Positions 18,162-28,246 of a stretch of DNA of 64,000 nt are shown piece by piece; the first letter of the stretch is position 1, and every line of letters begins with the position of its first letter. Both the position numbers and the translations under genes were made by a program. Source of the stretch: Vibrio algarum (GTDB lineage Bacteria > Pseudomonadota > Gammaproteobacteria > Enterobacterales > Vibrionaceae); NCBI RefSeq assembly GCF_028204155.1, contig NZ_JAQLOI010000003.1, positions 496,001-560,000 on the forward strand, written 5' to 3'. The notes under the pieces are model-generated. The model saw only the letters and a program-made list of their open reading frames with translations, did not search any database and was not told where the DNA came from.

Positions 18162-18177
18162 TATAACTTTTGTTATA
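18162..18177. promoter_or_regulatory. Enhancer-like dyad, distal
   Basis: TATAAC-TTTT-GTTATA, the same 6-bp arms as the proximal dyad. The centres are 84 bp apart, eight helical turns, so both would lie on one DNA face. It ends 14 bp before the activator gene's stop. Confidence 0.65.
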
Positions 18178-18190
18178 AGGGTTTGGTTTG

Positions 18191-19600
18191 TTACTTCTCT
18201 TGGCCTTTTTTGAGGCGTTTACTCAATGCTGGTTGCGAAATACCAAGCATACGGGATGCTAACGATTGGTTTCCATGAGCACGCTCCATCGCTGATCCAA
18301 TAAGCAACTCACTTATTTCTTGTAGTGTGGGTAGAGGTTTATTTGGATCAAACAAACCACTGTCGTACTCAACTGGCGTTAAATCGTTATAAGAATGATC
18401 AATGACCCTGCGAAATACGTCCATCGATAGAGTGTGACTCTTATGCTGCCCTATTGCATCATAAACCAACGCCTGTAATTCTCGTATATTGCCAGGGAAG
18501 TGGTAAGTAGATAGCAGCACCGGTAGCTCTTTAGGAAAAGTAGGCACTCTCTTATCCATCTCATTCGACGCTTTTTCCAAAAAATGCATAAACAGCATCG
18601 GAATATCTTCTTTTCGCTCTCTTAATGGTGGCACCTCGACGTAGTGGGTGCAAAGCCGGAAATAGAGATCTTTTCTAAAGCTACCTTCTTCTACTTTTGA
18701 TTTAAGATTCTGATGGGTTGCCGCAACTATGCGCGCCTTGCTTCTTCTGGGGCGATCGCTGCCCAAAGGGTAATAATCCCCTTCTTGTAAAAGTCGAAGC
18801 AATTTAGTTTGGGAAGCATGGCTAAGATCTCCAATTTCATCCAGAAACAAAGTGCCATCTGCTGCCGTTTCAACCATACCCACGCGCTTTTTGTCCGCTC
18901 CTGTAAAGGCACCGCGGCTATGACCAAACAAAGTGTCAGCAAAAACGTTGTCATCTATCCCAGCAACATTAACACTCACCATTTTACCGGGGCGTCGGCT
19001 TAAAGTATGTACCGCTCTGGCTATTTGCTCCTTGCCTACCCCACTTTCTCCGCAGATCATCACAGATTGTCGACTAGAAGAGACCGACTCTAAATACTGA
19101 AATATTGAGCGCAGTTTTTTATCCTTAGTGATTATCTCTGAAAATACCTGTGGTTCTTCTAGAGTGTCAGAAAGAAAACGTCTACGCATCTCTTCATTTT
19201 CTCTGCGCATCTCCTGCATGGTGATCGCCCGTTTAATCCCCTCTAATAATCGATTTTCTTCTGTTGTTTTTACAAAGTAGTCATAGGCACCAAGGCGAAG
19301 GCAATCCACGGCTGTTTCTATCTGATTCATTCCGCTGATAATAATAACGCCGACATGAGGATGTTTTTCTACAATTTGCTGAAGGAGCACATCACCAGTT
19401 AAATGAGGCATATTTAAATCAAGTAATACCAGCTCAATCGGATGCTCTTCAATTAGTGTCATCACCTCTCGACTATCACTGGTTTGATACAGGTGATTTA
19501 TCCCGCCTCGCCTTTCTAAAACCAAGGACAAACTGCGTATAAATGCTGATTCATCATCAACTACCAGAACCCCAAAACCCGGATAAAGCGTATCTTTCAT
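18191..19600 (-). CDS. DctD-like sigma-54 activator response regulator
   Basis: Receiver domain (residues 8-125: VLVVDDES, phospho-Asp in LVLLDLNMP, IISGM, K in YFVKT), AAA+ domain (GESGVGKEQ Walker A, sigma-54 contact loop RGAFTGADKK, Walker B TLFLDEIGDL, arginine region FRLCTHYVEVPPLRERKEDIP) and a C-terminal Fis-type HTH (NQSLASRMLGISQPALSKRL). About 469 residues. ATG at 19600 is preferred to a TTG at 19609. The start is just inside the end of the kinase gene, so the two are translationally coupled. Probable target is the adjacent sigma-54 promoter. Confidence 0.92.
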   Translation of the reverse strand: MKDTLYPGFGVLVVDDESAFIRSLSLVLERRGGINHLYQTSDSREVMTLIEEHPIELVLLDLNMPHLTGDVLLQQIVEKHPHVGVIIISGMNQIETAVDCLRLGAYDYFVKTTEENRLLEGIKRAITMQEMRRENEEMRRRFLSDTLEEPQVFSEIITKDKKLRSIFQYLESVSSSRQSVMICGESGVGKEQIARAVHTLSRRPGKMVSVNVAGIDDNVFADTLFGHSRGAFTGADKKRVGMVETAADGTLFLDEIGDLSHASQTKLLRLLQEGDYYPLGSDRPRRSKARIVAATHQNLKSKVEEGSFRKDLYFRLCTHYVEVPPLRERKEDIPMLFMHFLEKASNEMDKRVPTFPKELPVLLSTYHFPGNIRELQALVYDAIGQHKSHTLSMDVFRRVIDHSYNDLTPVEYDSGLFDPNKPLPTLQEISELLIGSAMERAHGNQSLASRMLGISQPALSKRLKKGQEK

Positions 19601-19605
19601 GTAAA

Positions 19606-21276
19606 TCAAATGTCCTTCGTAATCGGAATAATAAGTTTAATCTGAGTACCTTTGCCTAATTCAGACTCAAATAATAACTTGCCACCATGCTCCTCAATAA
19701 TATTAGAAGAGATAGATAAGCCAAGGCCTGTACCACCGTCTTTACGTTTAGTCGTAAAAAACGGGTCAGTAAGTCGAGAAATATGCTTAGCGTCTATCCC
19801 GCATCCTTCATCAATGACAGTGATTTTAATCCTTCGGTTCGCTGCCTGATATTCTGTTTTTATCCGAATTGCCTGCTTCGCGTTGTCTAATGCCTGGCAA
19901 GCATTGACAATAAGGTTGATAATAACTTGTTGTAGCCTTTGGCTGTTTCCTTTAAAAAGAGGAAGTAGCTCACCATACGAAACAGAAAAATCATCCGTAG
20001 CTGATTTAATCGTCCTGTCCGTTAAGCGAATCGCTGCTGCAACGACTTGGTTTAAGTCAACATTATCGGACAAAACCTGCGGTTCTTGTCTAGCAAAATC
20101 ACGAAGGTCACTAACGATCCGACGAATATGATTTGAGCCTTCCAACATTTCCCCTAGCATTAATGGAATCTCTTTACGTATACGGCTATAGCTAAGACCC
20201 GCAATATCGAAATCACCATGGACTTCATAGTGCTCTTCGAGTATCTCTTCTATATCTTCAAACGACTCTTTCAAAACAGGTAAATTGAGCAACAACAAAC
20301 TGGTTGGATTATTGATTTCATGTGCCACGCCAGAAACAAGTATACCTAAAGACGCCATTTTATCTGCCTGGACTAGTTGTTGCTGTTGCTGCTCTAGTTT
20401 TTTGGTTCTCCGCGCGACTTGTTTCGCTAAACTTCGGTTCCACACAATAACAGCCACAAAAAACGACAAAAACAAAATAGAGGCGATAACAACAAATAGA
20501 CTAATTCGTTGCCAATTTACGCCATTATCAGTATATGAACCAAACCACTTATTATAGATTTCCTGTTGTTTACCAGTATTTTTGAGTATTGCCAGACCTT
20601 CATTAAACTTAGCGAGTAACTCTGCGTTACCCTTTAATACTGCATAACCATAACGTTGAGACCCTAACGGTTTGCCTACGGGTTCTATATTAGATAACGA
20701 CAACTCTTTACCTAAATATAGACCCGGTAAGTTTGCAACAAATGCATAATCATATTTTCCAGAAGAGAGCATTCGCAATGCAGCTGCATGGGTATCTACG
20801 TATATGAGCCGAACATCAACGCCTGAACTTTCAATTCGCTCAGCCATTATTCCACCGCTTTGCACAATAACGTACTTTTCAGAAAGTTCGGATAAATGAC
20901 TAATAGGCGGTGATCCGATGCGAGCAAAAACCGATTGATGGATCAAAGAATGTGGTGGAGAAAAATCGAGTAATAGGGCTCTCTCTTCAGAATAAGAGAT
21001 CCCTTGAAGAAGATCGATATCCCCATTTTCAAGCTCATGTTTCATTTCATCCCAGCTTGACAAAGCGACTTTAACATCCAACCCCATAACGTCTGCAATG
21101 GCATAAGTCAGCTCGGTATTATAACCATCGGGATCGCCCTTATCATTGATAAACTCATAAGGAGGATAATTGTGGTCACCACCAACCACTATATTGTCGC
21201 TCGCGAATGCGTTAGCAAAAAATACCATAGTGCAAAGAAACAACCATGCGCTGGGCGAACATTTCACTTTACTCAT
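19606..21276 (-). CDS. Sensor kinase with periplasmic SBP_bac_3 domain, DctB-like role
   Basis: Membrane histidine kinase. Signal segment (AWLFLCTMVFFANAFA), a full extracellular solute-binding type 3 domain (VGGDHNYPPYEFINDKGDPD onward to about residue 250), a transmembrane helix (LFVVIASILFLSFFVAVIV), coiled linker rich in Gln, H-box GVAHEINNPTS, N-box VIINLIVNACQA, G boxes DEGCGID and GGTGLGLSIS. The start may be 21276 or 21330; neither has a good ribosome site. A binding-protein sensor suggests that it detects an amino or organic acid directly. It pairs with the overlapping regulator. Confidence 0.88.
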   Translation of the reverse strand: MSKVKCSPSAWLFLCTMVFFANAFASDNIVVGGDHNYPPYEFINDKGDPDGYNTELTYAIADVMGLDVKVALSSWDEMKHELENGDIDLLQGISYSEERALLLDFSPPHSLIHQSVFARIGSPPISHLSELSEKYVIVQSGGIMAERIESSGVDVRLIYVDTHAAALRMLSSGKYDYAFVANLPGLYLGKELSLSNIEPVGKPLGSQRYGYAVLKGNAELLAKFNEGLAILKNTGKQQEIYNKWFGSYTDNGVNWQRISLFVVIASILFLSFFVAVIVWNRSLAKQVARRTKKLEQQQQQLVQADKMASLGILVSGVAHEINNPTSLLLLNLPVLKESFEDIEEILEEHYEVHGDFDIAGLSYSRIRKEIPLMLGEMLEGSNHIRRIVSDLRDFARQEPQVLSDNVDLNQVVAAAIRLTDRTIKSATDDFSVSYGELLPLFKGNSQRLQQVIINLIVNACQALDNAKQAIRIKTEYQAANRRIKITVIDEGCGIDAKHISRLTDPFFTTKRKDGGTGLGLSISSNIIEEHGGKLLFESELGKGTQIKLIIPITKDI

Positions 21277-21330
21277 AATTTTTATTGCAACCCATGCTAT
21301 AAATGTTTCAACCTTGCGAAAAGTATACAT

Positions 21331-21775
21331 TAATCACAATGATGTAAAACCGGAACAAAGCCGAAGTGAGATGAATAATTCCGACATTTTCGCTCACTCT
21401 ATTCAACATTTAGACAACCACGAAAAAAGCACTATCACCGCTATTATTATCTATAAATTAGTCAGTTATATGGCAAACCTTTGAAGCTGTAACACGAAAC
21501 TTCAGTACCGACAGACTATTTTGTACATAAAAACGTGCTTTTTCACAAAAAATTGAAGTTAATATAAAAAGTTAACGTAATAGTTATTGACTTCCTACGT
21601 AGTTGATTTAAGCTTCGTCCCGGCTAGAAAGAAAAGCTTTTGTTTTAAGATTTACAAGTCGTTGGTTAGCTCAAAACTTCCCGCCGTGTGTATCTAAATA
21701 GCAATCTATTTTTTCCACGCTATCTAAATAAGTCCCAAAATGGGGCCTACACAATATTTATTAGGAATAAAGACT
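21331..21775 (+). other. Non-coding region, long leader of the cold-shock gene
   Basis: About 440 bp with no supported gene. A possible -35 TTGACT is at 21587-21592. TATCTAAATA occurs twice exactly 30 bp apart (21691-21700, 21721-21730). A long leader is usual for cold-induced csp genes; I did not find a clear cold-box. Confidence 0.4.
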
Positions 21776-21985
21776 ATGTCTAACACAGTGACTGGTACAG
21801 TAAAATGGTTTAACGAAACTAAAGGTTTCGGTTTCATTCAACAAGAAAACGGCCCTGACGTTTTCGCACACTTCAGTGCTATCCAATCTGACGGCTTCCG
21901 CACTCTTGCTGAAGGTCAAAAAGTTGAGTTTACTGTAACTCAAGGCCAAAAAGGCCCACAAGCTGAGAACATCAAACCTGTTTAA
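21776..21985 (+). CDS. Cold-shock protein, CspA family
   Basis: 69-residue single-stranded nucleic-acid-binding protein acting as RNA chaperone. RNP1 is KGFGFIQ and RNP2 is VFAHFSAI; the opening [14 protein letters not shown] and the end [10 protein letters not shown] are standard. ATG at 21776 follows AGGAATAAAGACT; an upstream in-frame start at 21740 would add a non-family extension. Followed by a strong terminator. Confidence 0.95.
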   Translation: MSNTVTGTVKWFNETKGFGFIQQENGPDVFAHFSAIQSDGFRTLAEGQKVEFTVTQGQKGPQAENIKPV

Positions 21986-22014
21986 TACAGTTTGGTAAAT
22001 CGCTAAAATTTATG

Positions 22015-22043
22015 TAGCCAGTCTCGCGACTGGCTATTTTTTT
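22015..22043 (+). terminator. Terminator after the cold-shock gene
   Basis: TAGCCAGTC (22015-22023), TCGC loop, GACTGGCTA (22028-22036), then seven T. Confidence 0.93.
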
Positions 22044-22071
22044 GTCTTTTTTCTAGAGAAGAGTAGAAAAC

Positions 22072-22527
22072 ATGCGCACCTTAGGAAATATTATTTGGTT
22101 TTTATTCGGTGGAATCATCATGGGTTTAGCGTGGTGGTTTTTCGGTATTCTCGCTTTTGTCAGTATTATAGGCATTCCATGGGGACGCGCTTGCTTTGTA
22201 ATGGGCACCTTTTCCTTCTTCCCATTTGGCAAGGAAGCGATTGATAGGGAGGAGCTGACAAGAAATAGAGATATTGGTACTGGTACGCTTGGTATTATCG
22301 GCAATATACTTTGGTTCTGTTTTGCTGGCATTTGGCTTGCGATTGGTCATATTACATCTGCGATTGCTTGTTTCGTTACGATTATTGGCATTCCTTTCAG
22401 TATTCAGCATTTAAAACTCGCCGCTATCGCTCTTTTCCCTATTGGTAAAACCATCGTTGAAAAAGAAGTCGCATCAGCCGCTAGAGACGCAAACGCTCAA
22501 GACTATATTCGTAGAAATAGAAAATAA
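22072..22527 (+). CDS. yccF: YccF family inner-membrane protein
   Basis: 151 residues with four hydrophobic segments in two similar halves; each half carries IIGIPW or IIGIPF followed by a short polar turn (SIIGIPWGRACFVMGTFSFFPFG and TIIGIPFSIQHLKLAAIALFPIG). This duplicated pattern is the YccF/DUF307 family. Function is not established. Starts 36 nt after the csp terminator and reads toward yaeQ. Confidence 0.88.
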   Translation: MRTLGNIIWFLFGGIIMGLAWWFFGILAFVSIIGIPWGRACFVMGTFSFFPFGKEAIDREELTRNRDIGTGTLGIIGNILWFCFAGIWLAIGHITSAIACFVTIIGIPFSIQHLKLAAIALFPIGKTIVEKEVASAARDANAQDYIRRNRK

Positions 22528-22579
22528 TCTGTAAAAACTGAAAATAGACCTTCATAAAACCAATAGAAGAGAAATCAAC

Positions 22580-23113
22580 GTGGCTTTAAAACCAACAATC
22601 TATAAATTTCGTATTGCACTAACCGATATGAATCGAGATTACTATGATTCACTTAGTTTAACGATTGCTCAGCACCCATCAGAAAACTTAACAAGAATGA
22701 TGGCTCGTGTTTTGGCATTTTCAATGAACGCTCAACCAGACCTTGCTTTTACTAAAGGGCTTTCAAATATAGAAGAGCCGGATATATGGCATAAAACACT
22801 CGATGAGCAAATATCGTTGTGGATCGATGTGGGCGAACCAGATCCTGAACGCGTTAAAAAATCGACACGATTGGCGCGCAATGTTCGAATATATAGTTTT
22901 AACACTAAATCAGATGTTTGGTGGAAACAAAACTCGAATAAACTAAACTTATTAAAAGCACAAGTGTATAGGTTAGATGCTGAGGCAATTGAAACTCTAG
23001 CGACCTATGTAAAAAGGACAATGGATATTTCTATCATGCTTACTGGTAATTCCGCATTTGTTTCAACAGAAAATGGGGATTGTGAGGTAGAGTGGGTAGA
23101 ACTGAAGGCATAG
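22580..23113 (+). CDS. yaeQ: YaeQ family protein
   Basis: 177 residues, GTG start after AAGAGAAATCAAC. The opening ALKPTIYKFRIALTDMNRDYYD and the middle PDLAFTKGLSNIEEPDIWHK with later LWIDVGEPDPERVKKS are diagnostic for YaeQ, a family with a PD-(D/E)XK nuclease-like fold and no settled function (E. coli YaeQ has been linked to suppression of rfaH loss). Six bases separate it from the next gene, so the two are probably co-transcribed. Confidence 0.9.
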   Translation: MALKPTIYKFRIALTDMNRDYYDSLSLTIAQHPSENLTRMMARVLAFSMNAQPDLAFTKGLSNIEEPDIWHKTLDEQISLWIDVGEPDPERVKKSTRLARNVRIYSFNTKSDVWWKQNSNKLNLLKAQVYRLDAEAIETLATYVKRTMDISIMLTGNSAFVSTENGDCEVEWVELKA

Positions 23114-23119
23114 CGGAAT

Positions 23120-23683
23120 ATGACAGACTCAATCATGAGTAAGCTCAAACAGCAGTTGGAGATTGCAGGACTAGATACTCTTCATCTTTCAGATAAGGAG
23201 ACGTTACTGTTTGCTCGTGCGATAGAAGAAAAAGCCGCTGTATTTGAAGAGATTTGTTTAAATAGCCCTGAAAAAAAACCTAAACTACTGCTGCTGGGGT
23301 TACTAACCAAGTTACAAATAGAAGCAACAGCAAGGCTAGATGCTCAAGCAGATAAAATTGGACTCATGCAGAATATATTTTCCGATACTCTCGGCCAATC
23401 TCAAGCGGATAAATTTAGTGCCGATTCTGTCATCGAGCTTTCTCTAATCACTAAGTTATGGCTTATGGTGCAAGGTTACCTAAATATGGACTTCAGTTTA
23501 GCGAACGATTATGCGCTCAATGCCGCCACACTTCTCGCTAAAGCACTTCATTCACACGACGTGGACGAAATTAGGACAGAGCTTCTCGCAAGCTATTATC
23601 ATGGTAAACACAAACGCAAGGGGGACGAGCCTTCTATCCTCTGGTCAAATAAAATTATTAGCTGGTTTACTAAGTCTCACTAA
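23120..23683 (+). CDS. Conserved hypothetical protein
   Basis: 187 residues, not recognised. Mostly predicted helical and soluble: no signal peptide or membrane segment. Heptad-like leucines occur in KPKLLLLGLLTKLQIEATARL, and a basic stretch HGKHKRKGDE lies near the C-terminus. Starts 6 nt after yaeQ, probably in the same transcript. Confidence 0.7.
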   Translation: MTDSIMSKLKQQLEIAGLDTLHLSDKETLLFARAIEEKAAVFEEICLNSPEKKPKLLLLGLLTKLQIEATARLDAQADKIGLMQNIFSDTLGQSQADKFSADSVIELSLITKLWLMVQGYLNMDFSLANDYALNAATLLAKALHSHDVDEIRTELLASYYHGKHKRKGDEPSILWSNKIISWFTKSH

Positions 23684-23684
23684 A

Positions 23685-23963
23685 TTAGGTTTTATAAAGT
23701 ACTTTGACGACATGCCAGCCAAACTTTGTCTTAACGATAAATGGTGTCAACACTTCATTTTTAAATACCGCTTTGTCGAACTGCGGCACCATTGAACCTT
23801 GACGAAACTCACCTAGATCACCCCCTTTTTTAGCCGATGGACAGGTTGAATGTTTCTTGGCTAAAACTTGAAATTTTGCCCCTTTCTTGAGTTGTTCTAG
23901 CAAATCTTTCGCTAAAGACTCGTGTTTCACTAATATATGTAATGCTGCTGCAGTTCTGGCCAT
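23685..23963 (-). CDS. ppiC: Parvulin peptidyl-prolyl isomerase PpiC
   Basis: Small cytoplasmic rotamase of 92 residues, a single parvulin domain: [13 protein letters not shown], then [28 protein letters not shown] and [15 protein letters not shown] at 23963 has GGAGC upstream and matches the E. coli PpiC start; an extra four residues to 23975 are unlikely. Stop is one base from the convergent upstream gene's stop. Confidence 0.95.
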   Translation of the reverse strand: MARTAAALHILVKHESLAKDLLEQLKKGAKFQVLAKKHSTCPSAKKGGDLGEFRQGSMVPQFDKAVFKNEVLTPFIVKTKFGWHVVKVLYKT

Positions 23964-24122
23964 TATGAGCTCCAAAAAAATAGAAGGCGATTTTAACTAA
24001 ATAACTAAAGATGTACACGTTCAAGTCGCTATAACGACATATAAATAAAAATTATGCTGAGTAGTGCTCTAGAGTTCGCTATTATAGAATAAGCAATTCA
24101 GTCGTATATGTAGGAAACAAAT

Positions 24123-25031
24123 ATGAAAAGCAAAGCGAAACAGTCCCAAGGGATGCTATTGTTCAAACTTTCTCTGCAACAGCAGAGCTTTGCTATTGGT
24201 ACGCTAAAAGTACGAGAAATTGTTCCCTACTCTCCGACCACGCAGATCCCTTATTCACACCATCATGTCATTGGTACCGTTAATATACGCGGGCTCACTG
24301 TTCCTGTCATCGATATGGCAGCAGCTATTGGGTTTAGACCCATATCAAAAGAAGAATATAACAACTGTTATCTTATCGTTACCGACTGTTTAAGAACCAT
24401 CGTTGCTTTTATGGTTAGAACGATTGAAAAAATTATCGATTGTGACTGGCATGCTATTGAACCATCTCCAGAAACGGCTGGTCCCGACGTTTTTGTTACC
24501 GGAATAACTCGACATGACGACAAAATCGTACAGATGCTCGACGTTGAATTACTGTTATCAAAAATCTACCCTCAGGATGCGTCGGCCAGAATACCTATTT
24601 TGACAGATGTTGAACGTGAACGCTTAAAGCCACTAAATATTCTATTGGTAGACGACTCTATTATTGCCCGTAAGCAACTTTCTGATGCGCTTGATAGTAT
24701 CAACATATCCTATTCAGTCTGCAAAAATGGGATAGATGCACTCGATCTAATGAAAAACTATGCCGAAGAAGGCCGGCCCGTTGATTTGCTTGTAAGTGAT
24801 ATAGAAATGCCAGGTCTTGATGGCTATGAACTCGCCTTTGAAGTACAAAATAACCCAAAAATAAGTAACGCCTATCGAATACTGCATACCTCTCTTTCTA
24901 GCGAAATGAGTGCCGATAGAGCCCATCAGGTGGGAGCACATGAAGCACTATCTAAATTTGATGCGACAGAGCTAGTACAAGCCATGCTGCGCGGAGCTGA
25001 ACAGATCGAAAAATCGGCAGTGAAAAGCTAA
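24123..25031 (+). CDS. cheV: Chemotaxis coupling protein CheV
   Basis: 302 residues. N-terminal CheW-like domain (residues 10-155: FAIGTLKVREIVPYS, VIGTVNIRGLTVPVIDM, IVQMLDVELLLSKIYP) followed by a receiver domain (175-298: ILLVDDS, phospho-Asp in LLVSDIEMPG, HTSLS, K in SKFDATEL). CheV proteins couple receptors to CheA and tune signalling by phosphorylation. Good ribosome site (GGAA). Standalone, ends at a bidirectional terminator shared with the RND operon. Confidence 0.95.
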   Translation: MKSKAKQSQGMLLFKLSLQQQSFAIGTLKVREIVPYSPTTQIPYSHHHVIGTVNIRGLTVPVIDMAAAIGFRPISKEEYNNCYLIVTDCLRTIVAFMVRTIEKIIDCDWHAIEPSPETAGPDVFVTGITRHDDKIVQMLDVELLLSKIYPQDASARIPILTDVERERLKPLNILLVDDSIIARKQLSDALDSINISYSVCKNGIDALDLMKNYAEEGRPVDLLVSDIEMPGLDGYELAFEVQNNPKISNAYRILHTSLSSEMSADRAHQVGAHEALSKFDATELVQAMLRGAEQIEKSAVKS

Positions 25032-25051
25032 TACCTTTATACAGAGACAAT

Positions 25052-25085
25052 GCTCGCCATTCCAACATCAATTAGAATGGCGAGC
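25052..25085. terminator. Bidirectional terminator between cheV and the RND operon
   Basis: GCTCGCCATTC (25052-25062) pairs with GAATGGCGAGC (25075-25085), 12-nt loop. T-rich stretches are weak on both sides. Confidence 0.75.
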
Positions 25086-25094
25086 TATTAATCC

Positions 25095-28000
25095 TTATTC
25101 GTCAATATCTACTAACTTAGTACTACCGCCATGAATTTTCTCTCTTTTTCTCTGAATGACAGCGTAGAAGCCAGGTATTAGGAACGTTCCTGCCAACAGC
25201 ACACATAACAAACCACCAACGAGAGAGACACCAAGTGAGTTTTGACTGATATGCCCTGCACCCGTGGCGAATATTAGGGGCGTGATACCCAATATAAATG
25301 ACCAGGATGTCATGTTCACCGCTCTGAATCGTAGCTTACCACCATAGACAGCCGCATCATCTACAGGAATGTCTTTCTCCTCTCGCTCTTGCTTAGCAAA
25401 CTCCACAATGAGAATGGCATTTTTCGCGGCCAACGCAATTAACAATACTAAACCGATTTGTGCGTAAAGATTCAACGGTAAACCAGCTAGGTTCAATGCT
25501 AAGAAAGACCCTAGTGTTGCTATAGGTACAACAAGAATAATCGCAACCGGTATACTCCAGCTTTCATACTGAGCCACCATAAATAAATAGATAAAGATAA
25601 GTGCTAGTGCAAAAGCAAAAATAGCTTGGTTTCCTGCTTTCACTTCTTGATACGCCATCCCCGTCCATTCATATTGATACCCATGAGGTAGGACTTCAGC
25701 CGCAACACGTTCCATTGCAGCAATAGCGTCACCACTGGAATACCCCAGAGCTGGTTGACCTTGAATAACCGCTGAGCGATACATGTTATAACGCCATGCA
25801 ACATCTGGTTCAAAAACCTGCTCATAAGAAACCAACGTACTCAGGGGGATCATTTTTCCATCAGCAGAACGCACATTAAATCGATTCAGATTATCCATAC
25901 TGCTTCGATGTTCACTTTCAGCCTGCATGGTCACCCTGAAATTTTTACCAAACATAGTAAAATCATTCACATAGATTGAACCTAAGTTACCTTGTAATGT
26001 TTGGAAAATATCGCCTAATGATAACCCTAACTGTTTGGCCTTCTCTCGGTCAATATCCACGTGATAATGGGGAACATTCGCTCTAAAAGTACTAAATGTG
26101 TATTGTATTTCTGGTTGTTGATTCGCAGTTTGAATTACATCATTCATCACTTGAGCAAGATCAGTCCTATTTCTTCCTAACGTATCTTCCAATACAAATT
26201 CAAATCCAGATGCTGCCCCCATACCAGGAACAGCAGGCGGGCCCATTGCAAACACAACCGCTTCAGGCAGTTGTTGAGCCGCAGCTGCATTAATCCTCTG
26301 AGAGATAGCAAAAGATGAGTGGTCACCTTCTAGGCTATTTCTCGCATCCCAGTCTTTAAGTTTTACAAACAAGGTAGCGCCATTAGAGGCTGACGCTCCA
26401 GTAAGTAACGCATAACCATTCGCGACAGTAACACCGTCAATGCCCGGCTCTTGCTCAACCAATTCCATGAGTTTAGCACTTGCTTCTTCTGTTCTAGAAA
26501 GAGATGCTGAATCAGGCAACTGAACGTTTACTAATAAAATACCTTTATCTTCTTGAGGTACAAACGCGGTTGATGTTGTTTTAGCAAAGAAAGTTACAGC
26601 AGCAACGGCGATTAAGAAAAAGGTACCAAGTAGGATAGTTTTTCTAACCAAGAATCCGGCAATATTACCGTACCCTTGCGTTACTTTATCCAGCCCTCTA
26701 TTAAATGCCTTAAACCAGTTCGCCGTGTTATCGCCACCTTGCTTTAGAACTAGCGAGCAGAGTGCTGGTGATAGTGTCAATGCATTGATAGAAGAGATAA
26801 CCACAGAAATACAGATCGTTAACGCAAACTGACGATACATAATCCCAGTAATCCCTGGTAGCATTGCTACAGGTAGGAAAACGGCCAGTAAAACGAGCGT
26901 AGAGGTAATAATAGGACCGGTTACCTCTTTCATTGCTATTAATGTTGCTTTCGCTGGCGTCAAACTTGGGTCTTTTTTCATCGTTGTATCGACATTTTCA
27001 ATAACTAAAATGGCGTCATCAACAACAATACCAATGGCCAATATCAAGCCGAACAATGTCACCGTATTTATGGTAAAACCGGATATGAGCATCACGGCAA
27101 AAGTACCGATTAAGGAGACCGGAATAGCGACAATAGGTATCAACGTAGCTCTAGCACTGCCCAAGAACATATAAGTAACGGCGATAACCAATAAGATAGC
27201 TTCGATTAATGTCTTCACTACCCCTTTTATAGATTCAGCGACAAATACCGTCGTGTCATAACTGGCTTCATACTCCATACCTTCTGGGAAATTAACACTC
27301 ATATTGTCCAGAAGTGCCATTACTGCTTCACCGCTTTCTAAGGCGTTTGCACCGGACTGCAGTGACAAGGTTACTATTGATGCATCCTGTCCTCTGAATT
27401 TACCATTACCATCATAGAATTTTTTACCTAACTCTAATCTAGCCACATCTTTCAAATAAATGGTTGAGCCGTCATTATTGGCTCTTAGTACTACATTTTC
27501 GAACTCTTCAACCGTTTCTAGTCGACCTTTTGTAACTAGGTTAAATTGAACTTCTTGGGCATTGTTAAATGGTGGAGCACCAACTTTACCTGCTGCTACT
27601 TGTACGTTCTGTTCTGCTAAGGCGGAATAAATATCTGTTGTAGTTAAATTAAGGCTTGTCATCTTGTCTGGGTCTAGCCAGACACGCATTGAGTACTCAC
27701 CGCCCCCTATAACCCCTACCTCACTGATACCTTTTACCCGAGCCAGTTGATCTTTAACGTTGAGGTTTATGTAGTTAACCAAAAACTGATCATCGTACTT
27801 ACCATCAGGTGAGTAAAAATTAAGAACCATAAGTAAGTCTGGTGATCTCTTTTTAACAGTCACCCCAACCATGCGTACTTCTTGAGGCAGTTTAGATTCT
27901 ATCTGTGTTACCCGATTTTGCACATTAACTTGCGCCATATCAGGATCAGTGCCAACGTCAAAGGTCACGTTTAGACTGTACGAGCCATCATTGGCGCTTT

Positions 28001-28244
28001 TAGATGACATGTAGATCATGTCTTCAACACCGTTTACAGACGTCTCTATTGGGTCTGCAATGGCTTGCTCCACCGTCTCAGCACTTGCACCAGTGTAAAA
28101 TGCCGTTACGCTCACTGACGGAGGGCTAATTTGAGGGTATTCCGCCACCGGCAGTTGCGTTAATGATATAGCGCCAGCTAAGGTCAAAATAATGGAGATA
28201 ACAAGAGCAAACTTTGGACGTTGAATAAAGAAACGACTAAGCAT
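25095..28244 (-). CDS. RND multidrug efflux permease (HAE1, AcrB/VmeB-like)
   Basis: 1049-residue inner-membrane proton-driven pump. Typical opening [19 protein letters not shown], periplasmic porter loops, helix 4 with the proton-relay Asp pair in [20 protein letters not shown], and the second half's signature region [19 protein letters not shown]. Two bases separate it from the adaptor gene, so they form one operon; no outer-membrane TolC gene is adjacent, so it would use a shared TolC. Substrates cannot be told from sequence. Confidence 0.95.
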   Translation of the reverse strand: MLSRFFIQRPKFALVISIILTLAGAISLTQLPVAEYPQISPPSVSVTAFYTGASAETVEQAIADPIETSVNGVEDMIYMSSKSANDGSYSLNVTFDVGTDPDMAQVNVQNRVTQIESKLPQEVRMVGVTVKKRSPDLLMVLNFYSPDGKYDDQFLVNYINLNVKDQLARVKGISEVGVIGGGEYSMRVWLDPDKMTSLNLTTTDIYSALAEQNVQVAAGKVGAPPFNNAQEVQFNLVTKGRLETVEEFENVVLRANNDGSTIYLKDVARLELGKKFYDGNGKFRGQDASIVTLSLQSGANALESGEAVMALLDNMSVNFPEGMEYEASYDTTVFVAESIKGVVKTLIEAILLVIAVTYMFLGSARATLIPIVAIPVSLIGTFAVMLISGFTINTVTLFGLILAIGIVVDDAILVIENVDTTMKKDPSLTPAKATLIAMKEVTGPIITSTLVLLAVFLPVAMLPGITGIMYRQFALTICISVVISSINALTLSPALCSLVLKQGGDNTANWFKAFNRGLDKVTQGYGNIAGFLVRKTILLGTFFLIAVAAVTFFAKTTSTAFVPQEDKGILLVNVQLPDSASLSRTEEASAKLMELVEQEPGIDGVTVANGYALLTGASASNGATLFVKLKDWDARNSLEGDHSSFAISQRINAAAAQQLPEAVVFAMGPPAVPGMGAASGFEFVLEDTLGRNRTDLAQVMNDVIQTANQQPEIQYTFSTFRANVPHYHVDIDREKAKQLGLSLGDIFQTLQGNLGSIYVNDFTMFGKNFRVTMQAESEHRSSMDNLNRFNVRSADGKMIPLSTLVSYEQVFEPDVAWRYNMYRSAVIQGQPALGYSSGDAIAAMERVAAEVLPHGYQYEWTGMAYQEVKAGNQAIFAFALALIFIYLFMVAQYESWSIPVAIILVVPIATLGSFLALNLAGLPLNLYAQIGLVLLIALAAKNAILIVEFAKQEREEKDIPVDDAAVYGGKLRFRAVNMTSWSFILGITPLIFATGAGHISQNSLGVSLVGGLLCVLLAGTFLIPGFYAVIQRKREKIHGGSTKLVDIDE

Positions 28245-28246
28245 AT

